A stretch of 64,000 nucleotides of DNA from Oxyura jamaicensis (lineage: Eukaryota; Chordata; Aves; Anseriformes; Anatidae), in NCBI RefSeq assembly GCF_011077185.1, contig NC_048895.1, positions 31,507,831 to 31,571,830 of the forward strand. Reading direction: 5' to 3'. The notes beneath the pieces are model-generated. The model made no database searches. It was not told the DNA's origin and saw only the letters and a program-made list of their open reading frames with translations. The position numbers and the translations under genes are program-made. The first letter of the stretch is position 1. Each line of letters begins with the position of its first letter. Positions 48,935 through 60,766 of the stretch are shown piece by piece.

Positions 48935-49740
48935 CTGAACTGCTAGCACTATTCCTTTTTGAATACTTTTAAATGAAGCACAGGGGAGGCAGTCAAAGGA
49001 AACACGCCTGAAATTGATATTCAAGTTATCTGTTGTTTGTTCTGTTGTGCATAAGGCTGTACAGAGGTAATGAGCCTGTACCTTGATATGCTGGGGTACT
49101 GGTAGATGCTGGGGCAAGGCTGATGAGATTACTGCGCCAATTGCTGCTGGCATATGGCAGTAATGGATGGACTCTGGATTTCTTCTCTTACTTTCCCTCT
49201 CTTTTTTTGCTTCGCTTTACAGCTGTACCTACTTGATCCTTCCTGTTGCAAAAGTCCTGGTAGGAGCCTGGAGGTAGGAGTTACCCCCACAACTCCTCCA
49301 GTTGCCTCCAGAGTGCCGGTCTGTCTGCGTTCCCTCTGCTCCCAGCCTGCCATCGGGGAGACTGTGTGGGTAGGGCTGGGCTGAGCAGCAGGTACCAGTC
49401 CTGCAACATCATCCAGTAGGAGCAGAAGTCATGTAGCAACCACCTGCGGAAGCTTTTATACTGCCTCTGTACTGACTGGAGAACCTGAGGATGGTGATTG
49501 AATAGCTCAGTGTTCATCTGCCTCCTGGTAGTAGGAATGGCCTCTGCAATTGCCCTCTTGTGAAGGCAGCATATGACTGCAGAGAGCTGGAAACCTCATC
49601 AAACATTGAAGCATGATGCTGTAAGACAAAAGACACTTATCAACACAGGCTGCCTCCAGCCTTGGGGCAGATAAAGGGGAGTTTTTGCTGGCTTCACAGG
49701 AAGGTTTCTCTGAATTCTGGGAAAGAAGAGATAATTTGGG

Positions 49741-50245
49741 TGTTTTAGAATAGTTCAGTTGGAAGGACCTTCAAAGACCATCTAGCCCAACTGCCTGACC
49801 ACTTCAGGGCTAACCAAAAGTTAAAGCATATTACTGAAGGCATCCAAATGCATCCTGAACACTGAAAGGCACGGGGGCATCAACCACCTCTTATAGGAAG
49901 CCTGTTCCAGTGTTTGACCACCACTGTGGGAAAGAAACTTTCTAACATCAAGGTCTGTGTGCTGAAACTGTGAGTGACATCTGGGAAGTTTAGGCAAACA
50001 GCTGGGATGTGGAGGGCTAGGTTTGTTTTCCCAAGCAAAAGAATTACAGAACGGGTTGGGTTGGAAGGGACCTTAAAGCCCATCCAGTTCCAACCCCCTG
50101 CCATGTGCAGGGACACCTCCCACCAGACCAGGTTGCCCAAAGCCCCATCCAGCCTGGTGCAGCCCAGGATATGATTGGCTTTCTGGGCTGCAAGCTTGCA
50201 TTGCTGGCTTGTGTTGAGCTTCTTGTCAACCAACACAAGAAGAGC
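49741..50245 (-). mobile_element. Older CR1 LINE with ORF2 remnants, interrupted
   Basis: Read on the minus strand, about 50240-50165 encodes LVDKKLNTSQQCKLAAQKAN followed by HILGC, which resembles the C-terminal part of the CR1 ORF2 reverse-transcriptase protein. Further on (about 49955-49885) comes FFPTVVVKHWNRLP, resembling the very end of the same ORF2, and then a 3'UTR ending near 49741 with AGTTGGAAGGACC on the + strand. Between the two ORF2 pieces lies a separate CR1 3' end (50041-50160), and most of the intervening ORF2 is missing. It is a dead, decayed copy. Confidence 0.75.
50041..50160 (-). mobile_element. Younger CR1 3' end nested in older CR1
   Basis: This is closely similar to the copy at 38566-38690 in the same orientation, sharing GGAAGGGACCTTAAAGCCCA, CACCTCCCACCAGACCAGG and GCCCAAAGCCCCATCCA. 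The 3' end is on the left at about 50041 and the right end breaks off at CCATCCAGCCTGG, where older ORF2 sequence resumes. That fits 5' truncation of an insertion into the older element. An internal deletion joining two CR1 parts is the alternative. Confidence 0.75.
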
Positions 50246-51769
50246 AGAAGGACGCGTGTGGAAGCGGTAGCACTAATGTGGATGTGCCATCCAGCCCCCT
50301 GCCTAAAATTAAGCACAGAAACTTGTATAGCTGAAGGAAGTGGAGAAACTCTGCAGCCAAAGAAATGAAATATTCCTTTCCATTGGTTACTTGGAACTTA
50401 CATTTACAGGGACTTCACTCCAGTAGAAGGTTTCCATGCCAAAGTGATTTATGGACCAGGTTGCTTGGGAAAGCCCCAATCTGCAGTGCCTCATAGAGGG
50501 AGCTGTGTGAGGGATGTTGCTGTTACGGTCTCCATTTCCTTATGCAGCTGTAGTGCCTGGATGAGTGAAGGTGAAGGGAGTGTGGGTGGAACAAGCCCCA
50601 AGGCTGTCACACAGCTTTCTTCTGTGTGTACATCACAGCACATCCCTCTGCAAGGGAGCAGAAGGCTGCTTGGATCTGTGGGGCAGCGAGGGGAGAGAGG
50701 GGCCTGGTGTGAGTAGGTGTGGGGGGACGTGGAGCCCCACGTGGTGTCTCCTCAGGGGAACGCGGCTCTTGCCCAGGCTGTCTTCACAGGCAACACAGCA
50801 GTGCCTACTCCAGCAGGGCCACATCCCCTGGAGGAAGCTATTTAACAGCAAATTGGCCTGGTAATTTTTAGTGATGACCTTGTGTTAATTACAAGTTGCT
50901 ATATTAGTAAATCCCTTCTGAAGGCCAGCTGTTGTGTTGGCATTAACTCCCAGACTCAAAATCAACTGTTTGTTTGCTAAGTCCCAAGGCAATTAAAGCA
51001 TTTTTTTCCCTTTTATTGTTTTTATTCAGCACAGCCAGGTGACGAACCCTTTTCCCCTCTCCCTTTTCACTGTGTATTTCTGTCTCGCTGCTTGAATGGG
51101 CCGCATCTGACAGACTTCTTCTCACTAAATCCCGGCTGTCTGCATTACTGTGGGGTGCTGGCACCCTGTCCTGGACCGGCGTGCTGCCGGAGGCGTTCTA
51201 CAAAGAAAACCAGCAGTCCCTCCCCTTGGGGTCTTGGTTTCAGCCAGGTCCTGTAACGCTTACACCAGGGGACTGGAGGCTGGGAGGGGAAGGTTTGGGC
51301 TTGCTTTGGGCAGCCGGAGGTTGCAGCAATGCCTGGCATGTCCCCACCCGCTCAGCTGGTGTGGCACAAAGCTGTTCCCCTCAGTACATGTCCTCTGCCC
51401 CGGGGAGAGCAGGGCCTGGTGTGGGCAGCAGCACTGTCCCCAGCCAGTGACACTGAGGCCTTGACTCAGATGGGGCTGCAGAGGGGGACGTGGCCTTCCA
51501 GCTCTCAGAGCAAACTTCTGGGCATGTGGGGAAGAAGGTGACTGGGAACAGCTGGGCTGGATATACCAGTGGTAAATCGTGATGATCAGCCCAACTGTTT
51601 TCTCTGATGAAATGACTGTGTGTGTGTGGATAAGGGAAGAGTTGTCATTACTGTCTGCTTCAGCAAGCTTTATGACACTGTCTTGAAGCGTTCTTGTACA
51701 TAAACTAGGGTGGGCATCTAGATGGGTGACTGTCTGGTTGGATGAACGGGCTCAGAGGGTAGTGTCTAA
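50246..51769. other. Spacer between CR1 copies, no gene recognised
   Basis: This is mostly GC-richer sequence with short open frames on both strands and no recognisable product. A little extra decayed CR1 could extend into 50246-50320. Confidence 0.45.
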
Positions 51770-52268
51770 TGGGTTGTGCTCCACCAGGATGCTAGTGTGA
51801 CACAGTGAGAGTCTGCTCTGGGACCTGCCCTCTTTGACACCTCCATCAGTGAGCTGGTGACGAGCGCAACTCATCCAGTTTATGCGTGGTACCAGGCTGG
51901 ATGGACAGACAATACAATTGGGGGCTGGGCTGCCATCCAGAGGGACCTGGGCAGGCTGGTGGGCTGGACCAGCAGGAACCTCGTGAAGCTCAGCAAGGAC
52001 AAATGCCAAGTCCTGCTTGTTAGAAGGCAGAGCTGCAGGTTGGGGACAGAGGGGCTGAGGGCAGCAGCTGTGCAGGAAAGGCCCTGGGGTTGTGAGTCTG
52101 GCAGTGGAGCAGGGGCTGAGGGAGGTTGTGCAGTCTGACCTTGGAGGCTGCAGGGACCAGACTAAATAAAACCCTGAGCAACCTGCTCTGACCACAGCTA
52201 AGCCTGCTTTGAGCAGGGAGATTGAACGAGAAACCTTAAGTTCCCTTCCTACCTGAACTATCCAATGA
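51770..52268 (+). mobile_element. CR1 LINE ORF2/3' fragment, sense orientation
   Basis: The + strand carries a broken ORF2 stretch reading GWAAIQRDLGRLVGW and SRNLVKLSKDKCQVL at about 51920-52020, typical of the CR1 reverse-transcriptase region after the catalytic box. It then jumps to the 3' end with GACTAAATAAAACCCTGAGC, TGCTTTGAGCAGGGAGATTG and CTTCCTACCTGAACTATCC. The middle of the element has been lost and the frame is broken, so it is inactive. The left boundary is uncertain by some tens of bases. Confidence 0.8.
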
Positions 52269-55200
52269 GACATGTTTGAAAAGTCTAAATCCCCTAGCAG
52301 TAGAACACGGTTGCATTTCATATGGGAGTGAAGACTGGCATTAAGTCACTAACAGCTGAAGTTTGCAAAATACTACATATATAGAGCACCCTTCACTGTA
52401 AATCTCAAAGTACACAAGGAAACAGAAGGCAAGGCTTTCTGCGCCCATTTCATGGACGAGGCATTTGCGTTTTAGGTGCCTAAGCTTTTCCAACTGTTTC
52501 CTTATCTACTGAATTGCTATGCCTCATCCATCACAAAGCAATTTGTATCAAAGACATTGACTGTGTCAGATAGGATAGATTTTATCTCTATACTGATTTT
52601 ATTTCTCCCCAAGGCTTCCTTCTCTGTCTCAAACTGCAGACCAGTAAGGAGACTTGCATGTCCCTTCAATCACAAATGTCTCATCACCAGTGAAATCTGC
52701 AAAGCAAACATACTTCTGTGCAGCTCTTCTGCCGCCTGTATTCTGAGTCTGCACATAGTTACGTGTGGTGACTTCACCTTGCCCCAGTGCAGCTGGTCCA
52801 GGCACACTTGAAGTCCTGCCATAAGCATGACTTGAACACAAATGCTCCTTGGCTGCATTCCTGCTGGGTGTCACACTTGTACCTTTGGGTGCTGATGTGT
52901 GAACGGAGCAGTGTGGTCTGCGGGTGGCTGCTGCTCACTGTCAAGAAGGAGAATTTTGTAGGCTCAGTGAAAGGACGGTGTGTGTATGCGGAACGGGTGA
53001 TAAATGTGTTGCTGTGCAGATCTAGGACTCGTTTACTTCTGTGCGTCAGAAATGGTCAAAGTAGAGTAAATGCAGAGAGTGACTAGGGAAAGGGGTGCGA
53101 GAGAATTTGTGAAAATGAACAGTGAGAAGTCTTGTTTAGTACTCCTCTCTTGTATGTTAATTAAGCTGAAAGGCTGAGCCACGTACTCAAAAGCATATGG
53201 ATCTTAGCCAAGGTGGGCAATTGGTAAGATGTGACAGGATGGCATCTTAACAGTACCAGTGGGAAGTTTTGCAGGCAGCATAGCGGGTGGAGGGCGTCTA
53301 AGGAGTCTAAAGCATGCATCTTCCAGTGCTTTGTGATAATCATGTTTGTGCAGAGTTGGAGTAGTTTAGATCAGATGTAAAGGAACATGTGTATATATAT
53401 GCATTATACATACACTTTCAGTGGCACATTTCCTTTCTTGGGGAGTAGCATGGTTCATTTTAGCGGAGTTCCTTCTTGCCGCCATTGCTTTTGTAGCAAA
53501 ACAGTCTCTGTCACCACGAGCCATTGCAGGAGCTTATGCTTTTGCTCAGAGCAGCTAAAATAATTCATGTCACCACTACAATATATCACCTTGTTACACA
53601 GCATATCTGCAGGGCCAGAGCAAGGTTTTTCCACTGCCCTAGGCAGGTACAAAATTGCTGCCTAGATAAGAAGGGGGCACCGCCAGGATTGCTGTTGGCT
53701 GTCTGAACTGTTCCTCTGCTGTGGTTTGCTGCTCTCCAGTAGAGGTGGCAAGGAGGCACATGGCCAAATGTTAGCTGCTCCCAGCAGTTTAAATAAGTAT
53801 GCTAATCTGTGACCTGTGATGGTGGAAGGTGCATATGCTCCCCTTTCTGCTGTGTCTGCTGCTGTGTAGCTATGCTGTGTGGCAAGGTGGTGCAGGTAGC
53901 TGGAGGCAGAGAGTCCTTCCAGGGCAAGTAAAGTCAACTCTGAATCGGAGAGGTGGAAGTAAGGTCATCTTTGCTTGTGTGACAGGGGCAATAATCTCTA
54001 GCAGATGGTAGATTGAATAGGTAGGTATCTTTAAATACTTGCCTACTTACTCTTTCCCTCAAGATGATAAGCAAAGAGAAGGATGTATTGTCCTTGTTGT
54101 GTAGATCCAAAGTTGCGTTGGTGGTGTTTTGTAAATCTAGGATATTGTCCAAGCAGGTTACATGTTGATGTTAGTTAATGTGAATGTTGAGCAGTTTTGC
54201 AAAGTGCATCATAGCGTCAAATGGTTCATGTGGGAGATCAGAGTATGCTTTTAATGACCGTGCAGCTCTGTTTGTTTTCTTTCAACTTTTGTTCTGTTTT
54301 GTTAGGTGATTGAACTACCAGAGAAGATGTTTCATTTCTTTACTTTGGAGTCGGTAGATACCTAGGACTATTTGAAGGAAAAGATTACAAAAATTATGAT
54401 AGGGTGAGGAGAGGAGGAAAGAGATTATGACTGTTTTGTTAATCACATTTTCAGAAAATGCAAAGCTGTTACAGTTGAAGTTTTCTCTTAAAAACAGAAA
54501 TATCAACCAGAAGCAGATGGCTAGTATGAAACGTTTCTGCACCATCAACAAGTATTTAGTAAAGTTGTTAACTGATAGAATTTTACAATGCCAAGCCTTG
54601 AGTGCCCTTAGTTATAGGCCAATGCTATCTGTAATGTGTGTGAAATGTTTGTGTGACTGGGTGACATGTAGCTACATATTCATCTCCCTTTTTATTTTAA
54701 TAATAGTCTGTTCTTAAAGCATTCACCCTTGAGGCCATCTGAAAGCAGAATGATTTCACTTGGGACTCTGCATAGGTAGGTAGCAAAACACTAAGGTTTC
54801 AGTGGTAATGATAGTTTGTTTGCATTCAGCAGGATGAAATACTCCTCTGGTGCAATCCACGTACCAATGCAACAGCACGCTGGGACCATAAAAACCCCAC
54901 AACCAGGCAGGTTTTCACGGCGTAAGCGTTGTACTGGCATTGTCACTAGTAGCCCTGTGTTGCTCTCTGTAAGACTTGTCTGAACTGGTATCGTCACCAC
55001 TTGCATTGCTCTGAGTCTCAGGGCAAAACCCACGTTGTTGGGTGAGCCCAAGTCAGAAGGTGCGGAAGCTGCCATATTTTACAGCTGACCTCTTCCATCT
55101 CCTGTGAGCAGGGCACTCCTCTCCCTGGACCATATCTGTGCTACATCTTGGCACTGGTGAGGTCACTTAAGGTGTACTCCAGTACATAACAGAATGTATC

Positions 55201-57495
55201 CACACGTAGGCATTATGAGAATCCTCATTAGTTTTATTCAAAAATGATGTTTAAGGTATTTTGTTCATCTTGCATAAATATTTTGCTTGGAAAGAAGTAT
55301 TGTAGAAAGCAGTAAAATCAGAGCCATATTGCAATCCTGTATGTTATAAATGAATTCTTAAGAATGTGGAGAAAATATTTCTGCTGAGTGCTGGGTTATG
55401 ATTCACAAATGTGTGGTGCTGCATGGAGACCATGGAAGGGATTAGGGTTGAATTCTGATTGGACCAGTTGGTATTACCAATTATTACTGATTTTATCCAT
55501 TCAGGAGTCATGAAGTTGCATTACAGAACTTGGTAGTTTGAAATGTGGATGTTTTTGTCTGGCTTTTGAGCCTTTCCTGTTCACACCTTTGGAATTTTCT
55601 ATTTTCTTTTGGAATTATTAAATAAATGAAAATATTAATGTTGCCTGCATATTAAATGAAAGCTGAAATTCTCAATAACAAAAATACAGAACCTGGGACT
55701 CAAACAGAAAAGACGCACCGCTTTCAGGCCTCTTTAAAAATTTTAAAAATAAAAATTGGCCAATGTATCAGGCTGGATACTGGCATACTTGGCTTTGGAG
55801 AAGGCCATTGAAAAACAGAAAATCTGTCAGGCAACACTTGCTCAACTAGACTTTGACAAAAGGCAATTGCAATTAGTTTCCTTTGAAATTGAAAGTTTAT
55901 TGATTTACTTGACACTTTTTTAGGTGACAACCATTTAATCCCAACTTTCTGCTGAATTCAGTAGAGCAGCACTATTTAGACTCCCTTTCACTGTAAACTT
56001 AACATCTGCCAAATGCTTACAGAACAGGGTGTTGTTTCAAAGCAGGTATTGTTTCACAGTTAGACAACTGTGACTTCACAACAAGGGACTTCAAACTGAA
56101 ACCATGAGCAACTGAACCATGCTTACAATTCTGCTAGCTGAGCAGTAAATGTTTGTTCACTTGGCTTTTATTGTCGTTATTTATTTATTTAGTACAGACT
56201 TCCATCTTTGATGGTTAATGCAGAGACTAAGGACTGAGCATATAGGATCCTAAATTGCTTAATCTCCCCATCTCCAGGCTAGAGTTCACAGATGTTATGA
56301 GTTTTATGGACTACGTTTTTGATTAGATTAATCAGGTATTGTGAAAAACAAACTAAATCTGAGTTCACTTAAGAGCTCTAGAGAATTCTATTATCATTCT
56401 TAATTTTACACAGTTCAAGGATTCAAGGCACGTTAGGACATCATAGAAATTTATAAATGGCAGTGGATGTCATCACTAGAAAAGCTAACCATCCCTGAAG
56501 CCTTATTCTGCCAGTTGCCCATCCTTAGGAGCCCAACGCGTGTTTGCTAGTGGCTTTGTTGGAGCAGCTGGAGCTGCTGTCCCTCCCAATGGGCTGTGTG
56601 CTTATCATTGAGATTGCTGTGCTCCTAGAACACTAACTGAATGAAGAGTGCTTTTGCTCCTCAACAATTTGCATCCGTGTATAGTAGAGGTTAACCTCTA
56701 CTGAATTTGACAGCAGTCTGTGAGGTCAATTTTCCATTTCCCAAAGTTGATTCGGGAATTAAGTTTAGAATGTAAACTAAAATAGCCTGGGTCCCTAAAA
56801 CTAGGTGGATAAGAATATGATTTATAAAGAATAACTGCTGATATCCATTCTTGCAGTCATCACTAAGAAAGACAAAACCTGGATGAGAGCTAGTAGGACT
56901 GTTTATGGAATAACATACTATCCATCCTCACTTAAGTATTGCACCCTTGAGGAACAGGCTTTAAGCCTCCATTCCCATCACTGCATAATGTCTCTTACAG
57001 ATAAAATGTAGTCATGAGATTTTGGGGGATTTTTTAATCTTATTTCCCACAGTCAAGGTGACAACAGGGAAACTGAGCAGATGTTGTCATGGAAAATGGC
57101 ACCAAAACAATTTTGACAGCCTCGTTTTAATGAGGATCACATTGATACTGACAAAAGTAAAATCGGAACATTAGCATAGTTCCTTGAAGAGTTCAGGAAA
57201 TCATTGAAACTAAATGGCATGACAAAGTATAAGTGACAATTAGGCTTTGCATCAAAAGTGCTTGCTGTTTGGTGGGTCAAATGACTGCCACGCTTCCTAA
57301 TGCCATGTAAAATGTAACAGTGGTATATCTGTAACGCAGAGACCTTTGGAGAATTCACTGTTGACGTCTGAATCGTTTTTTCCTCCTGCTTCTCAGACTG
57401 AATTTAGAATGCGGGACCCATGATATACAAAAGTCTTTATTTCACAGATAATTGCCCTCTTGACGCTCATGGTGAATGCCTCGAGTGAACAGGCC
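52269..57495. other. Gene desert, no gene recognised
   Basis: AT-leaning sequence without a supported exon, RNA gene or repeat family. Short open frames are numerous but carry no recognisable motif. A short TGTATATATATGCATTATACATAC-like AT stretch lies near 53390. Confidence 0.5.
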
Positions 57496-57517
57496 TTTTT
57501 TTTTTTTTTTTTTTTTT
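57496..57517. repeat. Poly(T) tract, 22 T
   Basis: An uninterrupted T run, soon followed on the same strand by an A10 run. Confidence 0.95.
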
Positions 57518-57845
57518 CAAGATTAAAAAAAAAAGACCTTGTGTTAGAATATTTTTATCTTTCAGTGGTTAATTTGTTATTGTAAACCTCAGACTCCGAT
57601 CATATTTGCAGATACTAATATACAACAGAAAAGCTGTGTGTGATCTGGCATATGTTTTGACATTTGGTAATTTTTGGGGAGTTTCTACAACTGCATTTTT
57701 TCAAGTTGTGTGGTTTTTGTTTTTGTTTTTTAAATGTGCATTTCTCTCATGCCTGCTGTTGTATGATGTGCTGGGATGATAATAAAAGAGACATCAACAG
57801 AGTTGTGTGAAATAGATTGATGTCCTAGATTTACACAAAACAGTC

Positions 57846-57872
57846 TTTTTTTTTTTTTTTTTTTTTTTTTTT
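57846..57872. repeat. Poly(T) tract, 27 T
   Basis: An uninterrupted T run, with a further T-rich stretch at about 57891-57905. Confidence 0.95.
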
Positions 57873-57905
57873 CACCACTGTTTCACTGTTTTTCTTTTTT
57901 TTTTT

Positions 57906-59717
57906 GGATCCAGAACTCATCACTGGGACAACATCAGTCATACGTCTAATAACTTTAAATGTTTTTTACCACCGCCAGTGTAGATGGATGGTTTGTACAC
58001 AGCTGCAGCATTTTATTACTGATGTTTTGCTGGTGTTTAACATGGTGCTTGCAGATTTAATGTACAGGATCATTTTCTCATCCAACTGGTATCTAGGTAA
58101 AGTGAGTTATTTACGAGTTGCCTTGGACCAAAGATGGTGCTTGTACCTAGCTTACACCATCACAAATGTTGACTTGTCTTTAGAAACCTTCTGCAAGTGT
58201 TGCTTTGGCATGATCTCTTCATCACGGTTTTTGAGCACAAGGTTTGTTATGAGGTTGGAGGTTGAGGGTCTTTACTGTGCCTCACATTTCATTGGTGTTA
58301 CTGTTCTTTTAAACTAGACCTAGTTGATGCCTATTTGCCGAGGAAAAATGATAATCACAGGCTGCAGCTCCTGCTGCATGCTTCCATCACCTTATCTGTG
58401 GCCTGGATAAAAGAACAATGAGAATGAAACAGGGCCGCAGAGATGGAGGGCTGCTGCTGAAAGAAGGCCAGGTGGGCCCAGTCCCTGGTCCTCTCCAGTG
58501 GTGCAGGTAGCAAGGCTGGCAGGTACTATGGAAGGGCCCTCTGTGGGACCGGTGCCCTCTGTGGAAGCTGGATGTTCTCTGCCCTCCTCCATGGTGGGGC
58601 TGTGATGGCCACATGCTAGGACCACAAGAAGTTCCATGGGCTTAACTTCTCCTCTGGTGAGTAAAGGCTGAAAGCACGGGTGTGACTTCACCGACGCGTC
58701 TTGTGACAGAGCTCTTGGCCTGGCCATATTTCTGGGGGCCTGTGAGGGTGGCAAAAGTGCACAGTGCTGCAACTGGGGGAGTCCCACAGGTGCCAGGATT
58801 GCTGCTTTTTCTTGCCATTTGGTGCTTTTTTAAAAAATCTCCCAGAAACCAGGGATGTTTCACCTTTTGCTTAGAAACAACAGCTTTGGAGAAGAAGTTG
58901 GAAATGTGGAGACCTAAACCTCTACAAGACAAACAGAAGAAAATCGCTGTGACTTACTGTTTAAAGCTTACCATTTTCCAAGCTCTTCTCCAAACAGCTG
59001 ACTGAAAACTTTTGAATGGGAGCTTTGAGCCCTTCTGAACCTTCTGAAAATTCTCAGAAGCCAAAGTGCAGGTGACACGGGGACTAAAAGCAGACTGTCA
59101 GATGGTATGGAGCCATTCTGTTTTTCTGTGATGCAGAAAATCATCAAGATACCTTTCATCCTGTATCTTTCTTTCTCTAGCACACATACTTGGAAAACCC
59201 AATTGTTTCTGAACTAGTAAAATATGGGCTTTTCTGCAGTTTTGAATGCCGCTGCTTTTTTTTTTTATTTTTTCTTTTTTTTTTTTGGTTCTGATTTTGA
59301 TGAACAACTTCTGTGTATATTGAAAACGTGACGGATGTTTGCTGACTCATCTTTAAAGCATAAACCCAGGCAGTATTTTTGTTTCGTGTTGAATGTTCTA
59401 TGCTACCTATCCTTGCTCTGGTAGTCAAAGCTGAATTTTATTTTGACCTAAATAATTTATTTTATAAGGAGTGCTTTTTGATTAATAACCTAATATAATT
59501 GCTTGCACAGGGTGGAAGCATACTATGTTATGCATTATGCTATGCTCTTGCTGTATCATCCTTTTTACTGAATTGAAATGGAGTGTCTCCTGCCAAAGAA
59601 CAAAAAATAGCTAGGTGGCTCACCCAGGACTATTCTCCATGCCAAAACACAGGGTTTTGTACAAATATGCCACCCTTTTTCCTTCCATCAGTAGCCAAAT
59701 TCTGCTGTGCCAAAGAA

Positions 59718-59719
<2 letters not shown>
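57906..59719. other. No gene recognised between T tracts
   Basis: A 137-codon + strand open frame at 57904-58317 begins in the T tract and matches nothing I know. A minus-strand open frame at 58392-58787 lies in GC-richer sequence and is equally unremarkable. Both lengths are within chance expectation for the window. Confidence 0.45.

Positions 59720-59749
<30 letters not shown>
59720..59749. repeat. Poly(T) tract, 30 T
   Basis: An uninterrupted T run, the first of three long pyrimidine tracts within 350 bp. Confidence 0.95.
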
Positions 59750-59752
<3 letters not shown>

Positions 59753-59873
59753 GCAACCCACACACCATCGAAGTTGCAGTCATATTTTCCACTAACCACA
59801 GAACTGTGAGTGATGGCACGTGTGTTTTAAATAAAACTGGGAGGAGAACTGATGTAATGCTCTCTGGGCTATG

Positions 59874-59900
59874 TTTTTTTTCTTTTTTTTTTTTTTTTTC
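59874..59900. repeat. T-rich homopyrimidine tract
   Basis: Seven or more T, a single C, then 17 T and a C. Confidence 0.9.
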
Positions 59901-59958
59901 CATGTCTCCCTCTCCTTCTCCCCCTGCTCTGTTGGCTGCTATAGGGATTTTTTTGTTG

Positions 59959-60062
59959 CCTCTCTTTTCTCTTTTTTCTCTTTTTCTTTTCTCTCTTTTC
60001 TCTCTTTTCTCTCTTTTCTTTTTCTTTCTTTTCCTTTTCTTTCTTTCTTTTCTTTTTTTTTT
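59959..60062. repeat. 104-nt homopyrimidine (CTTTT-type) tract
   Basis: Every base in this interval is C or T. The central part repeats a ten-base CTCTCTTTTC-like unit about three times, and the ends are CTTT/CTTTT mixtures. Such tracts can form triplex DNA if they contain mirror symmetry. Confidence 0.95.
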
Positions 60063-60534
60063 GCTGTAAAGCACAGTGAGGAAACTGTTGCAAACAGCAG
60101 CTCTGACACCTTGAGCTTAAGTATGGATGGGTTTCTTTAAAGTCTTGAAAATTATAGGGTGGTGCAACATACTAGTTTGTATAATCCTAATAGGCTTTTT
60201 CTTTTATTCTCTGGAGGATATAAGGGAATTTAACATGATACCCTGATAGATCACATGGATGGTATGTCTGTTTTTATAGTGGCATGTTGAACTGCAACTG
60301 TCTGTTTCTTCAGTGAGATCACAAGATAGTTTTGAAAAATGTATTTAAGTTTTATTTTAATAAACTGCAGAGAAGCTCATTCTGGAATGACAAGTGAAAC
60401 CTGTTATTCCTCTGCTACTTTTTCTATTGCTGCTTACAATGATTAAAATAGTACAGCTCTTGCTTATAATGGTCTGTTTGGGAATATTTGGATTAAGCTT
60501 TTATATATTTTCCATAGGGCATTGCTTGAAATGG

Positions 60535-60556
60535 CTCTCTCTCTCTCCCCCTCTCT

Positions 60557-60589
<33 letters not shown>

Positions 60590-60590
60590 T
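60535..60590. repeat. (CT)n followed by (TA)n microsatellite
   Basis: A CT-rich dinucleotide run to about 60571 is followed by GTG and an alternating TA run to 60590. Confidence 0.95.
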
Positions 60591-60741
60591 TTATAGGGAA
60601 TAATTCTCAGTAAGTTTCTGAACTTTTAAAGTTCAACTTTAAATAAATAAATAAAAGAAGTTTATCATTTGAAGACCTGCTCCTGTTAGAGCAGTGCAGT
60701 CTCTCTGCTCTGCAGACCCCTTAGGAAGGCTCCGAGGGATG

Positions 60742-60766
60742 GGTCTCGGTCTCTTAGCCCGAGACC
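60742..60766. repeat. 8-bp stem inverted repeat (GGTCTCGG/CCGAGACC)
   Basis: GGTCTCGG at 60742-60749 and CCGAGACC at 60759-60766 can pair across a 9-base loop. It is GC-rich and isolated, with no neighbouring T run that would suggest an RNA polymerase III gene. Confidence 0.7.

Larger units (their letters stand above)
38691..49740. other. Gene desert, no gene recognised
   Basis: No exon or RNA gene is recognised. It contains the only long A run of the window (39058-39078), a TTA repeat near 43911-43926, T17 at 45140-45156, poly(T) at 47311-47333 and poly(T) at 48904-48929. A moderately GC-rich patch at 43000-43450 has open frames on both strands that look like chance. Confidence 0.5.

Noticed and set aside
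57904..58317. 137-codon open frame rich in hydrophobic residues
   Set aside because: It starts inside a poly(T) tract and has no recognisable domain. Frames of this length are expected by chance in 64 kb.
60742..60766. tRNA-like or small RNA gene at the hairpin
   Set aside because: Only one short stem is present. There are no A/B box sequences, no cloverleaf and no terminator T run nearby.
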